Shown: piece by piece, positions 1 to 8,492 of the stretch
Position numbering within the stretch: the first letter of the stretch is position 1
Layout of the letters: the number at the start of each line of letters is the position of its first letter
Source: Methylobacterium sp. 2A
GTDB taxonomy: Bacteria; Pseudomonadota; Alphaproteobacteria; Rhizobiales; Beijerinckiaceae
Reading direction: 5' to 3'
Assembly (NCBI RefSeq): GCF_009806555.1
Contig: NZ_VUOK01000056.1
Coordinates: forward strand, 1 to 64,000
DNA: 64,000 nt
The notes under the pieces: generated by a model
The model's database searches: none
Told to the model about the DNA's origin: nothing
What the model saw: the letters and a program-made list of their open reading frames with translations, nothing else
Program-made: the position numbers and the translations under genes

Positions 1-37
1 TCCGCCTCGTCAAGGGCCTCCGCGTCCGCTGCATGTA

Positions 38-148
38 TTGCACGCAAAGTCATCCCCCGCGTTAGCCACCCCGTTTGTTGCGTGCAAGATGCCACGGCGA
101 GCAGCAACAATCCAGCCAATGCAGATTGCACGCCATTATTGCACGCAA
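38..148. promoter_or_regulatory. Cluster of TTGCACGCAA inverted/direct repeats
   Basis: The 10-mer TTGCACGCAA occurs at 38-47 and 139-148, its reverse complement TTGCGTGCAA at 78-87, and a one-mismatch copy (TTGCACGCCA) at 126-135. The motif is itself nearly palindromic (TTGC-N2-GCAA). The cluster ends just before an ATG at 160 that could open the first gene, so it may be an operator array for the metal-efflux operon downstream. The regulator is unknown and the role is inferred. Confidence 0.4.
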
Positions 149-159
149 CAAAACGAGGA

Positions 160-603
160 ATGGATCGAAATCACGCTAAAATGAGCAGAGTCCGGCCCAT
201 CGGCACCCGAAATCGCTCCAAACGGCTGTCGTTAACGTGCGTTTTTACGAGGCGGGGCCTTCTGACCCACAATACAACAGCGGCACTCAAGGATTACGCC
301 TTCGAACTCGTCGGCCAGGAGGTCAAGCAGGGCGAGGCGATCTTGGCGGTCCGTCTCTCGCACAAGCCGACCGCCAAACCGGTTCCCGATGCGGTCGTTT
401 TCGCCAGTCGTCTCGACATGGCGCCGGCCGGCATGCCGACCATGACGACGGAGCTAGAGCCGCAGCCTGCGACCGAGCCCGGCCTCTACCGGTTCAAGAC
501 TAATCTTACGATGGCGGGTGACTGGCAGTTCTCGTTAGCGGCGAAGGTGCCGGGCGAGACCGGCACCGTTCAGAGTCAGATCGTGTTCAAGGCGGTGCCG
601 TGA
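160..603 (+). CDS. FixH/YtkA-like protein, abnormal N-terminus
   Basis: From about position 283 the frame encodes a YtkA/FixH-like beta domain (ALKDYAFELVGQEVKQGEA through to the stop). Related small periplasmic proteins commonly precede CusBA-type genes and probably assist metal handling. The normal signal peptide or membrane anchor is missing: residues before ALKDYAF are basic and not hydrophobic, and no good ribosome-binding site is seen. The frame is open from the window edge; ATG 160 is the start nearest downstream of the repeat cluster and an ATG at 82 is also possible. The N-terminus may have been replaced by recombination. The stop overlaps the start of the adaptor gene, so translation is probably coupled. 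Confidence 0.55.
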   Translation: MDRNHAKMSRVRPIGTRNRSKRLSLTCVFTRRGLLTHNTTAALKDYAFELVGQEVKQGEAILAVRLSHKPTAKPVPDAVVFASRLDMAPAGMPTMTTELEPQPATEPGLYRFKTNLTMAGDWQFSLAAKVPGETGTVQSQIVFKAVP

Positions 604-2114
604 TGGATCAGATGACGCCATTCCAGATCGGTGAGGTCCAAGGCCGGCGGAGCGCCCGCAGACGCCTCGCAAGGCAACTCGGCGGCGGACTTCTGGCGCC
701 GGTTGTGCTCGTCAGTGCCTTGATGCTTGGTCTGAAGGCTGGGGAAGCCCGTTGGCCCCTACCGTCATGGACCCCGGCGCCGGTAGCCGCGCTGCTGGTC
801 AAGGACAAGTCGGGTCCGGCGACGGACGCCGCCACGATCTACTACCGTGATCCGGACGGAAAGGCGTTGTTCTCTCTCGTTCCCACGAAGACCGATGATG
901 GTCGCGATTACCGCCCCGTCCGTGTCGGAGAGGACGTGGGCTTCGACCCCAAGCCGGCGGAAGCGGCCAGCGCCGCAATGCCAGGCATGGCTGACACAGG
1001 CGCAAAGAAAATCCTCTACTACCGTAACCCGATGGGGCTACCGGATACCTCGCCGGTGCCGAAGAAGGACTCGATGGGGATGGATTATCTCCCCGTCCAC
1101 GCCGGCGAGGCCGACGAGGGGAACATCGTCAAGATCTCGCCCGGCAAGATCCAGCGCACGGGGGTGCGGTCGGAGATGGTTGAGCGCCGGGTTGTCTCCC
1201 GCCTCGTCCGGGTTCCCGGCTCGATCCAGCTCGACGAGCGACGGGTCACGGTCGTGGCCACACGCTCCGACGCTTTCGTCGACAAGGTCGCAAACGTCAC
1301 AACGGGTGACCGCGTGCGCAAGGGCCAGTCCCTGGTCGACGTCTACTCGCCCGAGATCAATGCCGCCGCGGCGCAGCTCATCGCCAACCCCGGCTTCGAG
1401 GGTTCGCGCCGACGCCTGCAGAACCTGAACGTCCCTACCGAGGTCATCGCGGAGATGGAACGCACCCGTACGGTCCCGATGGCCATCACCTGGTCGGCGC
1501 CCCGCGATGGAGTAGTCCTGGAGCGGAGTGCGGTCGAGGGCATGAAGGCGTCGGCCGGCGATACCCTCTTCCGCATCGGCGACATCTCGCTGATGTGGGT
1601 CCTGGCCGACGTGCCGGAGCACGAGCTCGGCAGCGTGCGGGTGGGCCAGCCCGTCACCATAAGCGTGCGGTCACTGCCGGGACGCACCTTTAACGCCAAG
1701 GTCGGCTTGATCTATCCGCAGGTGAACAAGGAAACCCGCAGCACCCGTGTACGGATCGAGCTTCCGAACCCGGACGGGGTGCTGCTGCCCGACATGTACG
1801 CTGACATCGAGATCGCGACGGGGGCGGCTAAGCCAGTGGTTGCGGTGCCCGATGATGCCGTCCTCGACACCGGCGCAAGGCAGGTCGTTCTCATCGATCA
1901 GGGCGAGGGCCGGTTCGAGCCGCGAGAGGTTACGACCGGTGCGCGGGGCAATGGCTTTACGGAAATCCGTGAGGGGATCGAGGCCGGTGCCCGCGTGGTG
2001 ACCTCGGCCAACTTCCTGATCGATGCCGAGAGCAACCTGAAGGCGGCCCTGCAGGGCCTGGCGACCGCGGCGCCACCTGATCTGCAAGCTGCGGCCGGGG
2101 ACCCGAAGCCATGA
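600..2114 (+). CDS. cusB: CusB-type RND efflux periplasmic adaptor
   Basis: This is the membrane fusion subunit of a heavy-metal RND pump. It has an N-terminal membrane anchor (about residues 31-47) and two heavy-metal-binding motifs of the YYRDPDG / YYRNPMG type (about 80-107 and 138-166), the second ending in DSMGMDYLPVH. The usual hairpin/lipoyl and beta-barrel domains follow. Such motifs are typical of CusB/CzcB proteins that hand Cu(I)/Ag(I) to the pump. Translation may start at GTG 600 or ATG 603, both overlapping the preceding stop. Its own stop overlaps the ATG of the pump gene (ATGA), so adaptor and pump are coupled. Confidence 0.92.
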   Translation: MMDQMTPFQIGEVQGRRSARRRLARQLGGGLLAPVVLVSALMLGLKAGEARWPLPSWTPAPVAALLVKDKSGPATDAATIYYRDPDGKALFSLVPTKTDDGRDYRPVRVGEDVGFDPKPAEAASAAMPGMADTGAKKILYYRNPMGLPDTSPVPKKDSMGMDYLPVHAGEADEGNIVKISPGKIQRTGVRSEMVERRVVSRLVRVPGSIQLDERRVTVVATRSDAFVDKVANVTTGDRVRKGQSLVDVYSPEINAAAAQLIANPGFEGSRRRLQNLNVPTEVIAEMERTRTVPMAITWSAPRDGVVLERSAVEGMKASAGDTLFRIGDISLMWVLADVPEHELGSVRVGQPVTISVRSLPGRTFNAKVGLIYPQVNKETRSTRVRIELPNPDGVLLPDMYADIEIATGAAKPVVAVPDDAVLDTGARQVVLIDQGEGRFEPREVTTGARGNGFTEIREGIEAGARVVTSANFLIDAESNLKAALQGLATAAPPDLQAAAGDPKP

Positions 2115-5100
2115 TCGCGCGCCTCATCGGCTGGTCGGCCCGCAATCTCGTCCTGGTGCTGATCGGCACCGTGTTCGCGGTTGGGGTCGGCCTCTATACG
2201 CTGCGGACCCTGCCGCTCGACGCCATCCCCGACCTCTCGGACGTGCAGACCATCGTCTACACCGAGTACCCGGGCCAGGCCCCGCAAGTGATTGAGGACC
2301 AGGTTACCTACCCACTCACGACGGCCATGCTGACGGTTCCGAAGTCGAAGGTGGTACGAGGCTTCTCGTTCTTCGGGGTCTCGTTCGTCTACGTCATCTT
2401 CGAGGACGGCACCGACCCATACTGGGCCCGCTCGCGGGTACTTGAATATCTCAGCGCAGCCAGCAAACGACTGCCGGCCGGCGTCACGCCGACGCTCGGA
2501 CCCGATGCGACCGGCGTGGGCTGGGTCTTCCAATACGCCATCCTAGCCAAGCAGCAGACGCTCGCCGAACTGCGCTCGCTTCAGGACTGGGTGGTGCGCT
2601 TTGGCGCCTCGCGCGCCGAGGGAGTGGCCGAGGTCGCGGGCGTCGGCGGCTTCGTCAAGCAGTACAACGTCGTCGTCGACCCCAACCGCTTGCGGGCCCA
2701 GGGCGTCTCGATGGGCAAGCTGCGCGACGCGATCCGGTCGAGCAACGCGGATGTTGGCGGTCGCACCGTCGAGCTCAGCGAGTTCGAATTCATGGTTCGC
2801 GGACGCGGCTACCTGAAGAACATCGCCGACATCGAGAGCATCGTTTTGAAGACCGATGCGGGCACGCCCCTACGGGTGCGCGATGTCGCCCGGGTCGAGC
2901 TTGGGCCCGACGAGCGCCGCGGCATCACCGAGCTGAATGGCGAGGGCGAAGTTGCCGGTGGCATCATCCTGCAGCGCTTCGGCGCCAATGCTCTCAACGT
3001 CATCGAGAGCGCCAAGGCGAGGCTTGCTGAGGTGGCTGCGAGCCTGCCTGCCGGAACCGAGATCGTACCGGTCTATGACCGTTCGCAACTCATCGCTTCG
3101 GCTATCGAGACGCTCAAGCACACGCTCATCGAGGAAAGCGTCATCGTAGCCCTCGTCTGCGTCGTGTTTCTGCTGCACCTGAGGAGCGCGCTCGTCGCCA
3201 TCCTGATGCTGCCGGTCGGCATCCTGATGAGCTTTGCCGCGATGAAGTTCCTCGGGCTCGGCGCCAACATCATGTCGCTCGGCGGCATCGCCATTGCGGT
3301 CGGCGCCATGATCGACGCGGCCATCGTGATGATCGAGAACGCCCACAAGCACCTGGAGCGGGCCCCGCCTGACAAGCCCCGCACTGAGGTGCTGATCGAG
3401 GCGGCTAGCGAGGTCGGACCCTCGCTGTTCTTCTCGCTCCTCATCATCACGGTCTCGTTTCTGCCGATCTTCACGTTGGAGAGCCAGGAAGGGCGCTTGT
3501 TCGGGCCATTGGCCTTCACCAAGACGTTCGCCATGGCGGCTGCGGCCATCCTGTCGGTGACGCTCGTTCCTGCCCTGATGATTTTGTTCGTGCGCGGCCG
3601 TATTATCCCGGAGCACAAGAACCCGCTCAATCGCCTGCTGATCTGGCTGTACCGACCCATCATCCAGGTCGTCTTACGGGCCAAGGTTCTGACGATCCTC
3701 ATCGCTCTCGTGGCGCTTGCAGCAACGGTCTGGCCCGCGCGCCAGCTCGGGTCTGAGTTCATGCCTGAGCTGAACGAGGGCACGCTCATGTACATGCCGA
3801 CGACGCTGCCAGGCATCTCGGTGACCAAGGCCGGCGAACTTCTCGCGACCCAGGACCGGATCATCAAGTCCTTCCCAGAAGTAGCCTCGGTCTACGGCAA
3901 GGCAGGACGCGCCAACACCGCGACGGACCCGGCGCCGACCGAGATGTTCGAGACCATCATCGCCTTGAAGCCGAAGGAGGATTGGCGCCCCGGCGTGACG
4001 CTAGCGAGCCTCAAGGCCGATATGGACGCGGCCCTGCAGTTCCCTGGCGTCTCGAATGCCTGGACCCAGCCGATCCGTGCCCGCATCGACATGCTGGCCA
4101 CCGGCATCCGCACGCCGGTCGGGATCAAGGTCTACGGCAAGGACCTGAGCGAGATGGAGAAGGTGGCCCGCCAGGTCGAGGCGGTAGTGAAGGCGGTGCC
4201 GGGTACGTCGAGCGCCTACGCCGAGCGTGTGATCGGCGGGTACTTCCTCGACATCACGCCCGACCGCGAGGCGCTGGGGCGCTATGGCCTCACGGTCGGC
4301 GACGTGCAGGACGTCATCACGATGGCCTTGGGCGGCGACAGCGTCACCAACACGGTCGAGGGCCGCGAACGCTATACCGTGAACGTGCGCTATCCCCGCG
4401 CCTTCCGCTCCAACCCACAGGCCATCGCTAATGAGGTCCAGGTGCCGATGATGAACGGCGGGACCGTACCGCTCGGCGAAGTAGCGAAGGTGCAGCTCAA
4501 CCGCGGGCCAACCTCGATCCGCACCGAGAACGGTCAGCTCGCCGTCTACATCTTCGTCGATATCGCGGGTCGCGACATGGGTGGCTACGTCGCCGAGGCG
4601 CGGGCGGCAGTGGCGAGTGAGGTCAAGCTGCCCCAGGGCACGACGCTGCAATGGAGCGGCCAGTTCGAGTACATGGAGCGGGCAGAGGCGAGGCTGAAGA
4701 TCGTGGTGCCGTTGACGTTGCTGATCATCTTTCTGCTGCTCTACCTCAACTTCCGCCGGCTGACCGAGACGCTCATCGTCATGCTGTCGCTCCCGTTCTC
4801 GCTGGTCGGTGGGATCTGGCTGATGTGGTGGATGGGCTTCAACATGTCCGTCGCCGTGGCGGTCGGCTTCATTGCTCTGGCTGGTGTCGCTGCGGAAACG
4901 GGCGTGATCATGCTGATCTACCTCGATCATGCCTGGGTCGAGCAACGGGCTGAGGTTGCCGCTGCGGGACGGGTGCCGACCCGTGCGGATCTCTACCGGG
5001 CGATCATGGTGGGCGCTGTCGAGCGTGTGCGGCCGAAGATGATGACTGTCGTCGCCATCATGGCCGGTCTCGTTCCGATCCTTTGGAGCACCGGCTCGGG

Positions 5101-5302
5101 TTCTGAGATCATGCAGCGCATCGCGGTGCCGATGATAGGCGGCATGATCTCCTCGACGGTGCTCACCCTCGTGGTCATCCCGGCCATCTACGGCCTGGTC
5201 AAAGCGCGGGGGCTCCCGCATCGCAGCCAGAGCCAGTCGAGTACGGCCACGGTGGGCCAAGCACAGGTGCCGCCCCGGCTCGTCAGGCCCGCCGCTGAGT
5301 GA
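2111..5302 (+). CDS. cusA: CusA/CzcA family heavy-metal RND efflux pump
   Basis: This 1063-residue protein has the normal HME-RND length: twelve predicted membrane segments with two large periplasmic loops. The TM4 signature GAMIDAAIVMIENAHKHLE (about residues 398-416) is the form seen in monovalent-cation pumps of the CusA/SilA (HME4) type. The conserved DMLATGIRTPVGIKVYGKDL segment lies near residue 660, where CusA carries a substrate methionine. It forms a tripartite inner-membrane exporter with the adaptor just upstream. No outer-membrane channel gene is adjacent, so a channel must come from elsewhere, possibly the NodT-like protein near 40 kb. The stop overlaps the next start by 4 bp. 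Confidence 0.94.
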   Translation: MIARLIGWSARNLVLVLIGTVFAVGVGLYTLRTLPLDAIPDLSDVQTIVYTEYPGQAPQVIEDQVTYPLTTAMLTVPKSKVVRGFSFFGVSFVYVIFEDGTDPYWARSRVLEYLSAASKRLPAGVTPTLGPDATGVGWVFQYAILAKQQTLAELRSLQDWVVRFGASRAEGVAEVAGVGGFVKQYNVVVDPNRLRAQGVSMGKLRDAIRSSNADVGGRTVELSEFEFMVRGRGYLKNIADIESIVLKTDAGTPLRVRDVARVELGPDERRGITELNGEGEVAGGIILQRFGANALNVIESAKARLAEVAASLPAGTEIVPVYDRSQLIASAIETLKHTLIEESVIVALVCVVFLLHLRSALVAILMLPVGILMSFAAMKFLGLGANIMSLGGIAIAVGAMIDAAIVMIENAHKHLERAPPDKPRTEVLIEAASEVGPSLFFSLLIITVSFLPIFTLESQEGRLFGPLAFTKTFAMAAAAILSVTLVPALMILFVRGRIIPEHKNPLNRLLIWLYRPIIQVVLRAKVLTILIALVALAATVWPARQLGSEFMPELNEGTLMYMPTTLPGISVTKAGELLATQDRIIKSFPEVASVYGKAGRANTATDPAPTEMFETIIALKPKEDWRPGVTLASLKADMDAALQFPGVSNAWTQPIRARIDMLATGIRTPVGIKVYGKDLSEMEKVARQVEAVVKAVPGTSSAYAERVIGGYFLDITPDREALGRYGLTVGDVQDVITMALGGDSVTNTVEGRERYTVNVRYPRAFRSNPQAIANEVQVPMMNGGTVPLGEVAKVQLNRGPTSIRTENGQLAVYIFVDIAGRDMGGYVAEARAAVASEVKLPQGTTLQWSGQFEYMERAEARLKIVVPLTLLIIFLLLYLNFRRLTETLIVMLSLPFSLVGGIWLMWWMGFNMSVAVAVGFIALAGVAAETGVIMLIYLDHAWVEQRAEVAAAGRVPTRADLYRAIMVGAVERVRPKMMTVVAIMAGLVPILWSTGSGSEIMQRIAVPMIGGMISSTVLTLVVIPAIYGLVKARGLPHRSQSQSSTATVGQAQVPPRLVRPAAE

Positions 5303-6360
5303 ACACGAGCCAGTCGCCTAGGGCGTCCCCAGCTAGGGCGAGCAGCCTCCATCATCGACGACGGAAAGAAGCCGAAACCGTGCCGGGAAGAGTCTTGGAT
5401 TTCCTCGTGATTGGTGGTGGGCCGGGTGGCCTGACGGCCGCGATTTATCTGGCTCGATTTCGCCGACGTTTCCAGGTGATCGATGCCGGCCGGAGCCGAG
5501 CAGCCCTGATCCCGACCTCGCACAATCACGCCGGCTTTCCCGAGGGCATCAACGGCAAGACGCTTCTCGCCCGCATGGCGGAGCAGGCGCGCAAGTACGG
5601 CGCTCACATCGCCGCGGATACCGTGACACAGCTCGTGCGCCGGTCGGATGGCGTCTTCCTCGCAACCATTGATGCCGAGCAGATCGCGGCACGGACGATC
5701 CTTTTGGCAACTGGGATCGTCGACCGTGAGCCCGCGCTACCCGACGTGCCGGACGCGATCCAGCGCGGATTGGTCCGCCATTGCGGGATCTGCGACGGCT
5801 ACGAGGTTCTCGGCAGACGCGTTGCGGTGATCGGGCACGGCAGCAGCGGGATAAACGAGGCGCTGTTCCTGCGCACCTACACCTCCGACGTCACGCTGTT
5901 GTCGCTCGGTTGTCCCCTGAGCCTGTCGGAGGATGAGCGGGGCCAGGCGGCGGAGGCCGGGATCAGGGTGGTCGAGGAGCCAGTCGCGCGCGTCGTCATC
6001 GAGGGTGACCAGATCCGTGCGCTAGCCATGAGTGAGGGGGACCCTCGGTCGTTCGATGCGCTCTACTCGGCCCTGGGCAGCGACGCCCGGTCCGACCTCG
6101 TGCGCAGCCTCGGCACCCACGTGGACGACAAGGGCTGTGTGGTGACGGACGCGCATCAGAGGAGCTCGACCGACGGCCTGTTCGCCGCCGGCGACGTGGT
6201 GCGGAGCCTCGACCAGATCAGCGTCGCGATGGGCCAGGCTGCCATCGCGGCGACAGCGATCCACAACCGACTGCGGGGAATGCCCGCTCCGAAGGGCTCA
6301 CCCAACGATACCTTATCGTTCTCGCCCCAGGATCTCTGCACCTGGTCAAACTCCATCTGA
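5299..6360 (+). CDS. Thioredoxin-reductase-like FAD/NAD(P) oxidoreductase
   Basis: A class II pyridine-nucleotide-disulfide oxidoreductase. The FAD Rossmann motif GGGPGG lies at about residues 39-44, a redox-active CGICDGYE pair at about 162-165, a second dinucleotide motif (VAVIGHGSSG) near 175 and the FAD motif GLFAAGDVV near 293. It probably passes electrons from NAD(P)H to a disulfide substrate. The GTG start overlaps the pump stop (GTGA), which places it in the copper/silver operon and suggests protection of thiols under metal stress. A later GTG near 5380 would give a more typical N-terminus. The partner thioredoxin is not encoded nearby. Confidence 0.85.
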   Translation: MNTSQSPRASPARASSLHHRRRKEAETVPGRVLDFLVIGGGPGGLTAAIYLARFRRRFQVIDAGRSRAALIPTSHNHAGFPEGINGKTLLARMAEQARKYGAHIAADTVTQLVRRSDGVFLATIDAEQIAARTILLATGIVDREPALPDVPDAIQRGLVRHCGICDGYEVLGRRVAVIGHGSSGINEALFLRTYTSDVTLLSLGCPLSLSEDERGQAAEAGIRVVEEPVARVVIEGDQIRALAMSEGDPRSFDALYSALGSDARSDLVRSLGTHVDDKGCVVTDAHQRSSTDGLFAAGDVVRSLDQISVAMGQAAIAATAIHNRLRGMPAPKGSPNDTLSFSPQDLCTWSNSI

Positions 6361-6612
6361 CTCGCCTCGGCGCTGGTCTCGCCTTCGCTTCCCTTGGCCA
6401 CGAGCCATCGCGGGGGTCGCACCGGTGCCGACCTCAAACACTCTCAGCCTGCGTTCATGGACAGAGTGCTGCTCCAAGAACTGAACGCGAATTGTAACCT
6501 TCTCTCCGTGAGGTTCGAAGTTTTGTCTGACGGCGCACGCCCCTCACCGGGTTCATTGTCCCCAGAGGCGCCCGCACTTGGGCGCGATCCAGCAGACGCA
6601 AGAGGAAAAGGA

Positions 6613-7002
6613 ATGCAGATGTTTAATCTCCGCCCGAAGGCCGGAACGCGGACACTCCTCGCCACGGCGGCACTGCTTCTGGCGGGCGCTGCACAGGCCC
6701 AGACGGGCAAGCCCTCGCCCATGGGCGACATGCCGGGCATGAGCGGCAACGCCGGCGCGACGAACGCCAAGAGTCAGACTGCCAATGGCACGGGCACGGT
6801 CACGGCCGTGAACGCGGGGCAGAACAAGGTCACGCTCAATCATGAGCCAATCCCAGCGCTCAGCTGGCCTGCGATGGAAATGGAGCTGGCGGCGGCCCCG
6901 TCGGTAGATCTCACGAAGATCAAGCCCGGCGCCAAGGTTCAGTTCACCCTCAGCAGCACCAAGGGATCCTACACCGTCCAGTCCCTGACCCCAATGCCAT
7001 GA
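6613..7002 (+). CDS. cusF: CusF-like periplasmic copper-binding protein
   Basis: The 129-residue product has a cleavable signal peptide ending near AQAQ (residues 27-30), a Met-rich linker, and a CusF-type OB-fold domain. The ligand set H77, W85, M88 and M90 (NHEPIPALSWPAMEMEL) matches the His-Trp-Met-Met Cu(I)/Ag(I) site of E. coli CusF. It would ferry Cu(I)/Ag(I) to the adaptor in the periplasm. The start at 6613 is chosen because AGAGGAAAAGG lies just upstream and the signal peptide follows directly; the open frame extends further 5-prime but that part is not protein-like. It overlaps the DUF411 gene by 4 bp. Confidence 0.88.
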   Translation: MQMFNLRPKAGTRTLLATAALLLAGAAQAQTGKPSPMGDMPGMSGNAGATNAKSQTANGTGTVTAVNAGQNKVTLNHEPIPALSWPAMEMELAAAPSVDLTKIKPGAKVQFTLSSTKGSYTVQSLTPMP

Positions 7003-7466
7003 ACCGGATCCAGTCTGGAATTCATCCGATGATGAAGCAACGCAGGGTTTTGGCGGTGTTCCTTGCATTAGCCACGCCCGGAATGGCCGCTGCGCAAGCA
7101 GCCCAGACCGCCATTCTTTACAAGAACCCGCAATGCGAGTGTTGCGACGCCTACGCCAAGGTGCTCGAACGCAGTGGCATCCCAGTCACCGTGAAGGCGA
7201 CCTCGACACTGACCGCGCTCAAGCGCGAGCACGGCGTGCCCGGGCCGCTTCAGGGCTGTCACACCCTGCTCATCGATGGCTACGTCGTCGAGGGGCATGT
7301 GCCGGTGACACAAGTCAAGCGCCTGCTTACCGAGCGGCCAGCCATCAAGGGCATTTCGCTGCCCGGCATGCCCGCGGGCTCACCCGGCATGGACGGCGTG
7401 AAGGCGGAGCCGTTCACGATCTACGAGATCGGGGAAGGCGAACCCAAGATCTTCGCGCGCGAGTAG
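6999..7466 (+). CDS. CopG-like DUF411 copper-resistance protein
   Basis: A secreted DUF411 family protein with an N-terminal signal peptide (about residues 13-36), a CxCC cluster (C46, C48, C49 in KNPQCECCDAY) and a distal C87-H88 pair followed by H100 in GYVVEGHVP. DUF411/CopG proteins are periplasmic copper proteins in which conserved cysteines bind several copper ions. The ATG overlaps the stop of the CusF-like gene (ATGA), so the two are coupled. An internal start at 7029 is possible, but the overlap favours 6999. Confidence 0.85.
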   Translation: MNRIQSGIHPMMKQRRVLAVFLALATPGMAAAQAAQTAILYKNPQCECCDAYAKVLERSGIPVTVKATSTLTALKREHGVPGPLQGCHTLLIDGYVVEGHVPVTQVKRLLTERPAIKGISLPGMPAGSPGMDGVKAEPFTIYEIGEGEPKIFARE

Positions 7467-7612
7467 CACGCGACGCCAAGGCTGGTGCCCTCACGGGGAC
7501 TTGGCCGACATCCAGAAGCTCGGCATCAACGGCGCACCGCCGCGCGACTGCGATACTGAGCAGGTTTACCGCGACAGATGCAACGAGGGCGGCCAATGAC
7601 GGTTGGAAATAG

Positions 7613-7804
7613 ATGTGCGGGATGATGCATGGCGGAAACGTCTTGTCGTGGGACTGGCTCATGCAAGGTAGCCCCATCACTTGGCTCTTCGTGTTCCTAG
7701 GGCTCACGGCGGTCGTCGCGCTCATCATGGCAAGTGCCGCGTTGGCACGGGCGTTGGTCGGGTTCCTCGGTCGGCTCTGGCGGTCACGGCGTGCCCCCGC
7801 CTGA
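7613..7804 (+). CDS. Small Met/His N-terminal membrane protein
   Basis: The 63-residue product starts MCGMMHGGN, a possible metal-binding N-terminus, followed by one hydrophobic segment of about 25 residues and a basic tail (RLWRSRRAPA). This suggests a single-span inner-membrane protein with its tail in the cytoplasm. It sits between the DUF411 gene and the Met/Gly-rich protein gene, so a role in copper handling is likely by context only. The family is not recognised and the ribosome-binding site is weak. Confidence 0.5.
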   Translation: MCGMMHGGNVLSWDWLMQGSPITWLFVFLGLTAVVALIMASAALARALVGFLGRLWRSRRAPA

Positions 7805-7903
7805 TCAAGACGTTGATGGCGGGACATGCGTGATCCGGCCGCCAGCCGCCAGCGCTCAAGGAAGGGCGTTGGCATTCACACCTCACCACAAAGGAGACAC
7901 ACG

Positions 7904-8308
7904 ATGAAGTTCTCGACGATACTCCCAACTTCGGCCGCGATCGGTCTCTTCCTGACGGCGGGTTTGGCCCTCGCCCAGGGTATGAACGAGCAGCCCTCTT
8001 CCCAGGGCGGCGATCAGAAGATGCAGCAGGGTGGTGGCATGGGCGGTATGAACATGGGAGGCGGCAAGCAAGGCGGCATGGGCATGGGCATGGGAGGTAT
8101 GGGTATGGGAGGTATGGGCCAGCAGCAGGGTGGCGGCATGGGCGGCGGCAAACAGGCCGGCGGTTGTGGGATGATGGGGATGATGGGAATGGGGAAACAG
8201 GGCGGCGGCATGGGCCAACAGCAGGGGGCCGATGTGACCGCGCTGCAGGAGCGGATCAACCAGTTGGAGCAGCGGCTCAACGCCGGGCAGGGCTCAGCCA
8301 AGCCCTAA
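7904..8308 (+). CDS. Met/Gly-rich secreted protein, probable copper sink
   Basis: The 134-residue product has a signal peptide ending near ALAQG and a central region built of GMGG, MGMG and GGGMGQQ repeats with more than twenty methionines. It ends in a short heptad-like helix (DVTALQERINQLEQRLNAG). Clustered Met residues in an oxidising compartment are typical soft-metal ligands, so Cu(I)/Ag(I) sequestration is likely. The start at 7904 follows AAGGAGACACACG. The frame is open upstream, but that part lacks protein character. The low-complexity core could also be a structural coat; the copper role rests on the neighbours. Confidence 0.72.
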   Translation: MKFSTILPTSAAIGLFLTAGLALAQGMNEQPSSQGGDQKMQQGGGMGGMNMGGGKQGGMGMGMGGMGMGGMGQQQGGGMGGGKQAGGCGMMGMMGMGKQGGGMGQQQGADVTALQERINQLEQRLNAGQGSAKP

Positions 8309-8365
8309 TAGTCTCAACGACTTTTACTCTACCGATCGCGAGTCGCGGTTGGGTTTCGTGTCATG

Positions 8366-8391
8366 GACCGGCGCACGATGGTGCGCCGGTC
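8366..8391 (+). terminator. Hairpin after the copper gene cluster
   Basis: GACCGGCGCAC and GTGCGCCGGTC form a perfect 11-bp stem with a GATG loop. The following tract (TATTC) is only weakly T-rich. It lies 57 bp after the Met/Gly-rich gene and 100 bp before the cytochrome gene, so it probably ends or attenuates the copper transcript. Confidence 0.5.
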
Positions 8392-8492
8392 TATTCGTGC
8401 AGATCCCTCGCCTTCTGGCCGCCCCGAAGGCTTCGGCAAATTGCTGATGCAGGGCCGATCTCAGCTCTTCTCCTACAACTTTCTCGGACCCT

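Noticed and set aside
8030..8220. Repetitive DNA suggesting a repeat array
   Set aside because: The repeats are in frame and encode the Met/Gly-rich protein; they are irregular and have no spacers, so this is no CRISPR array.
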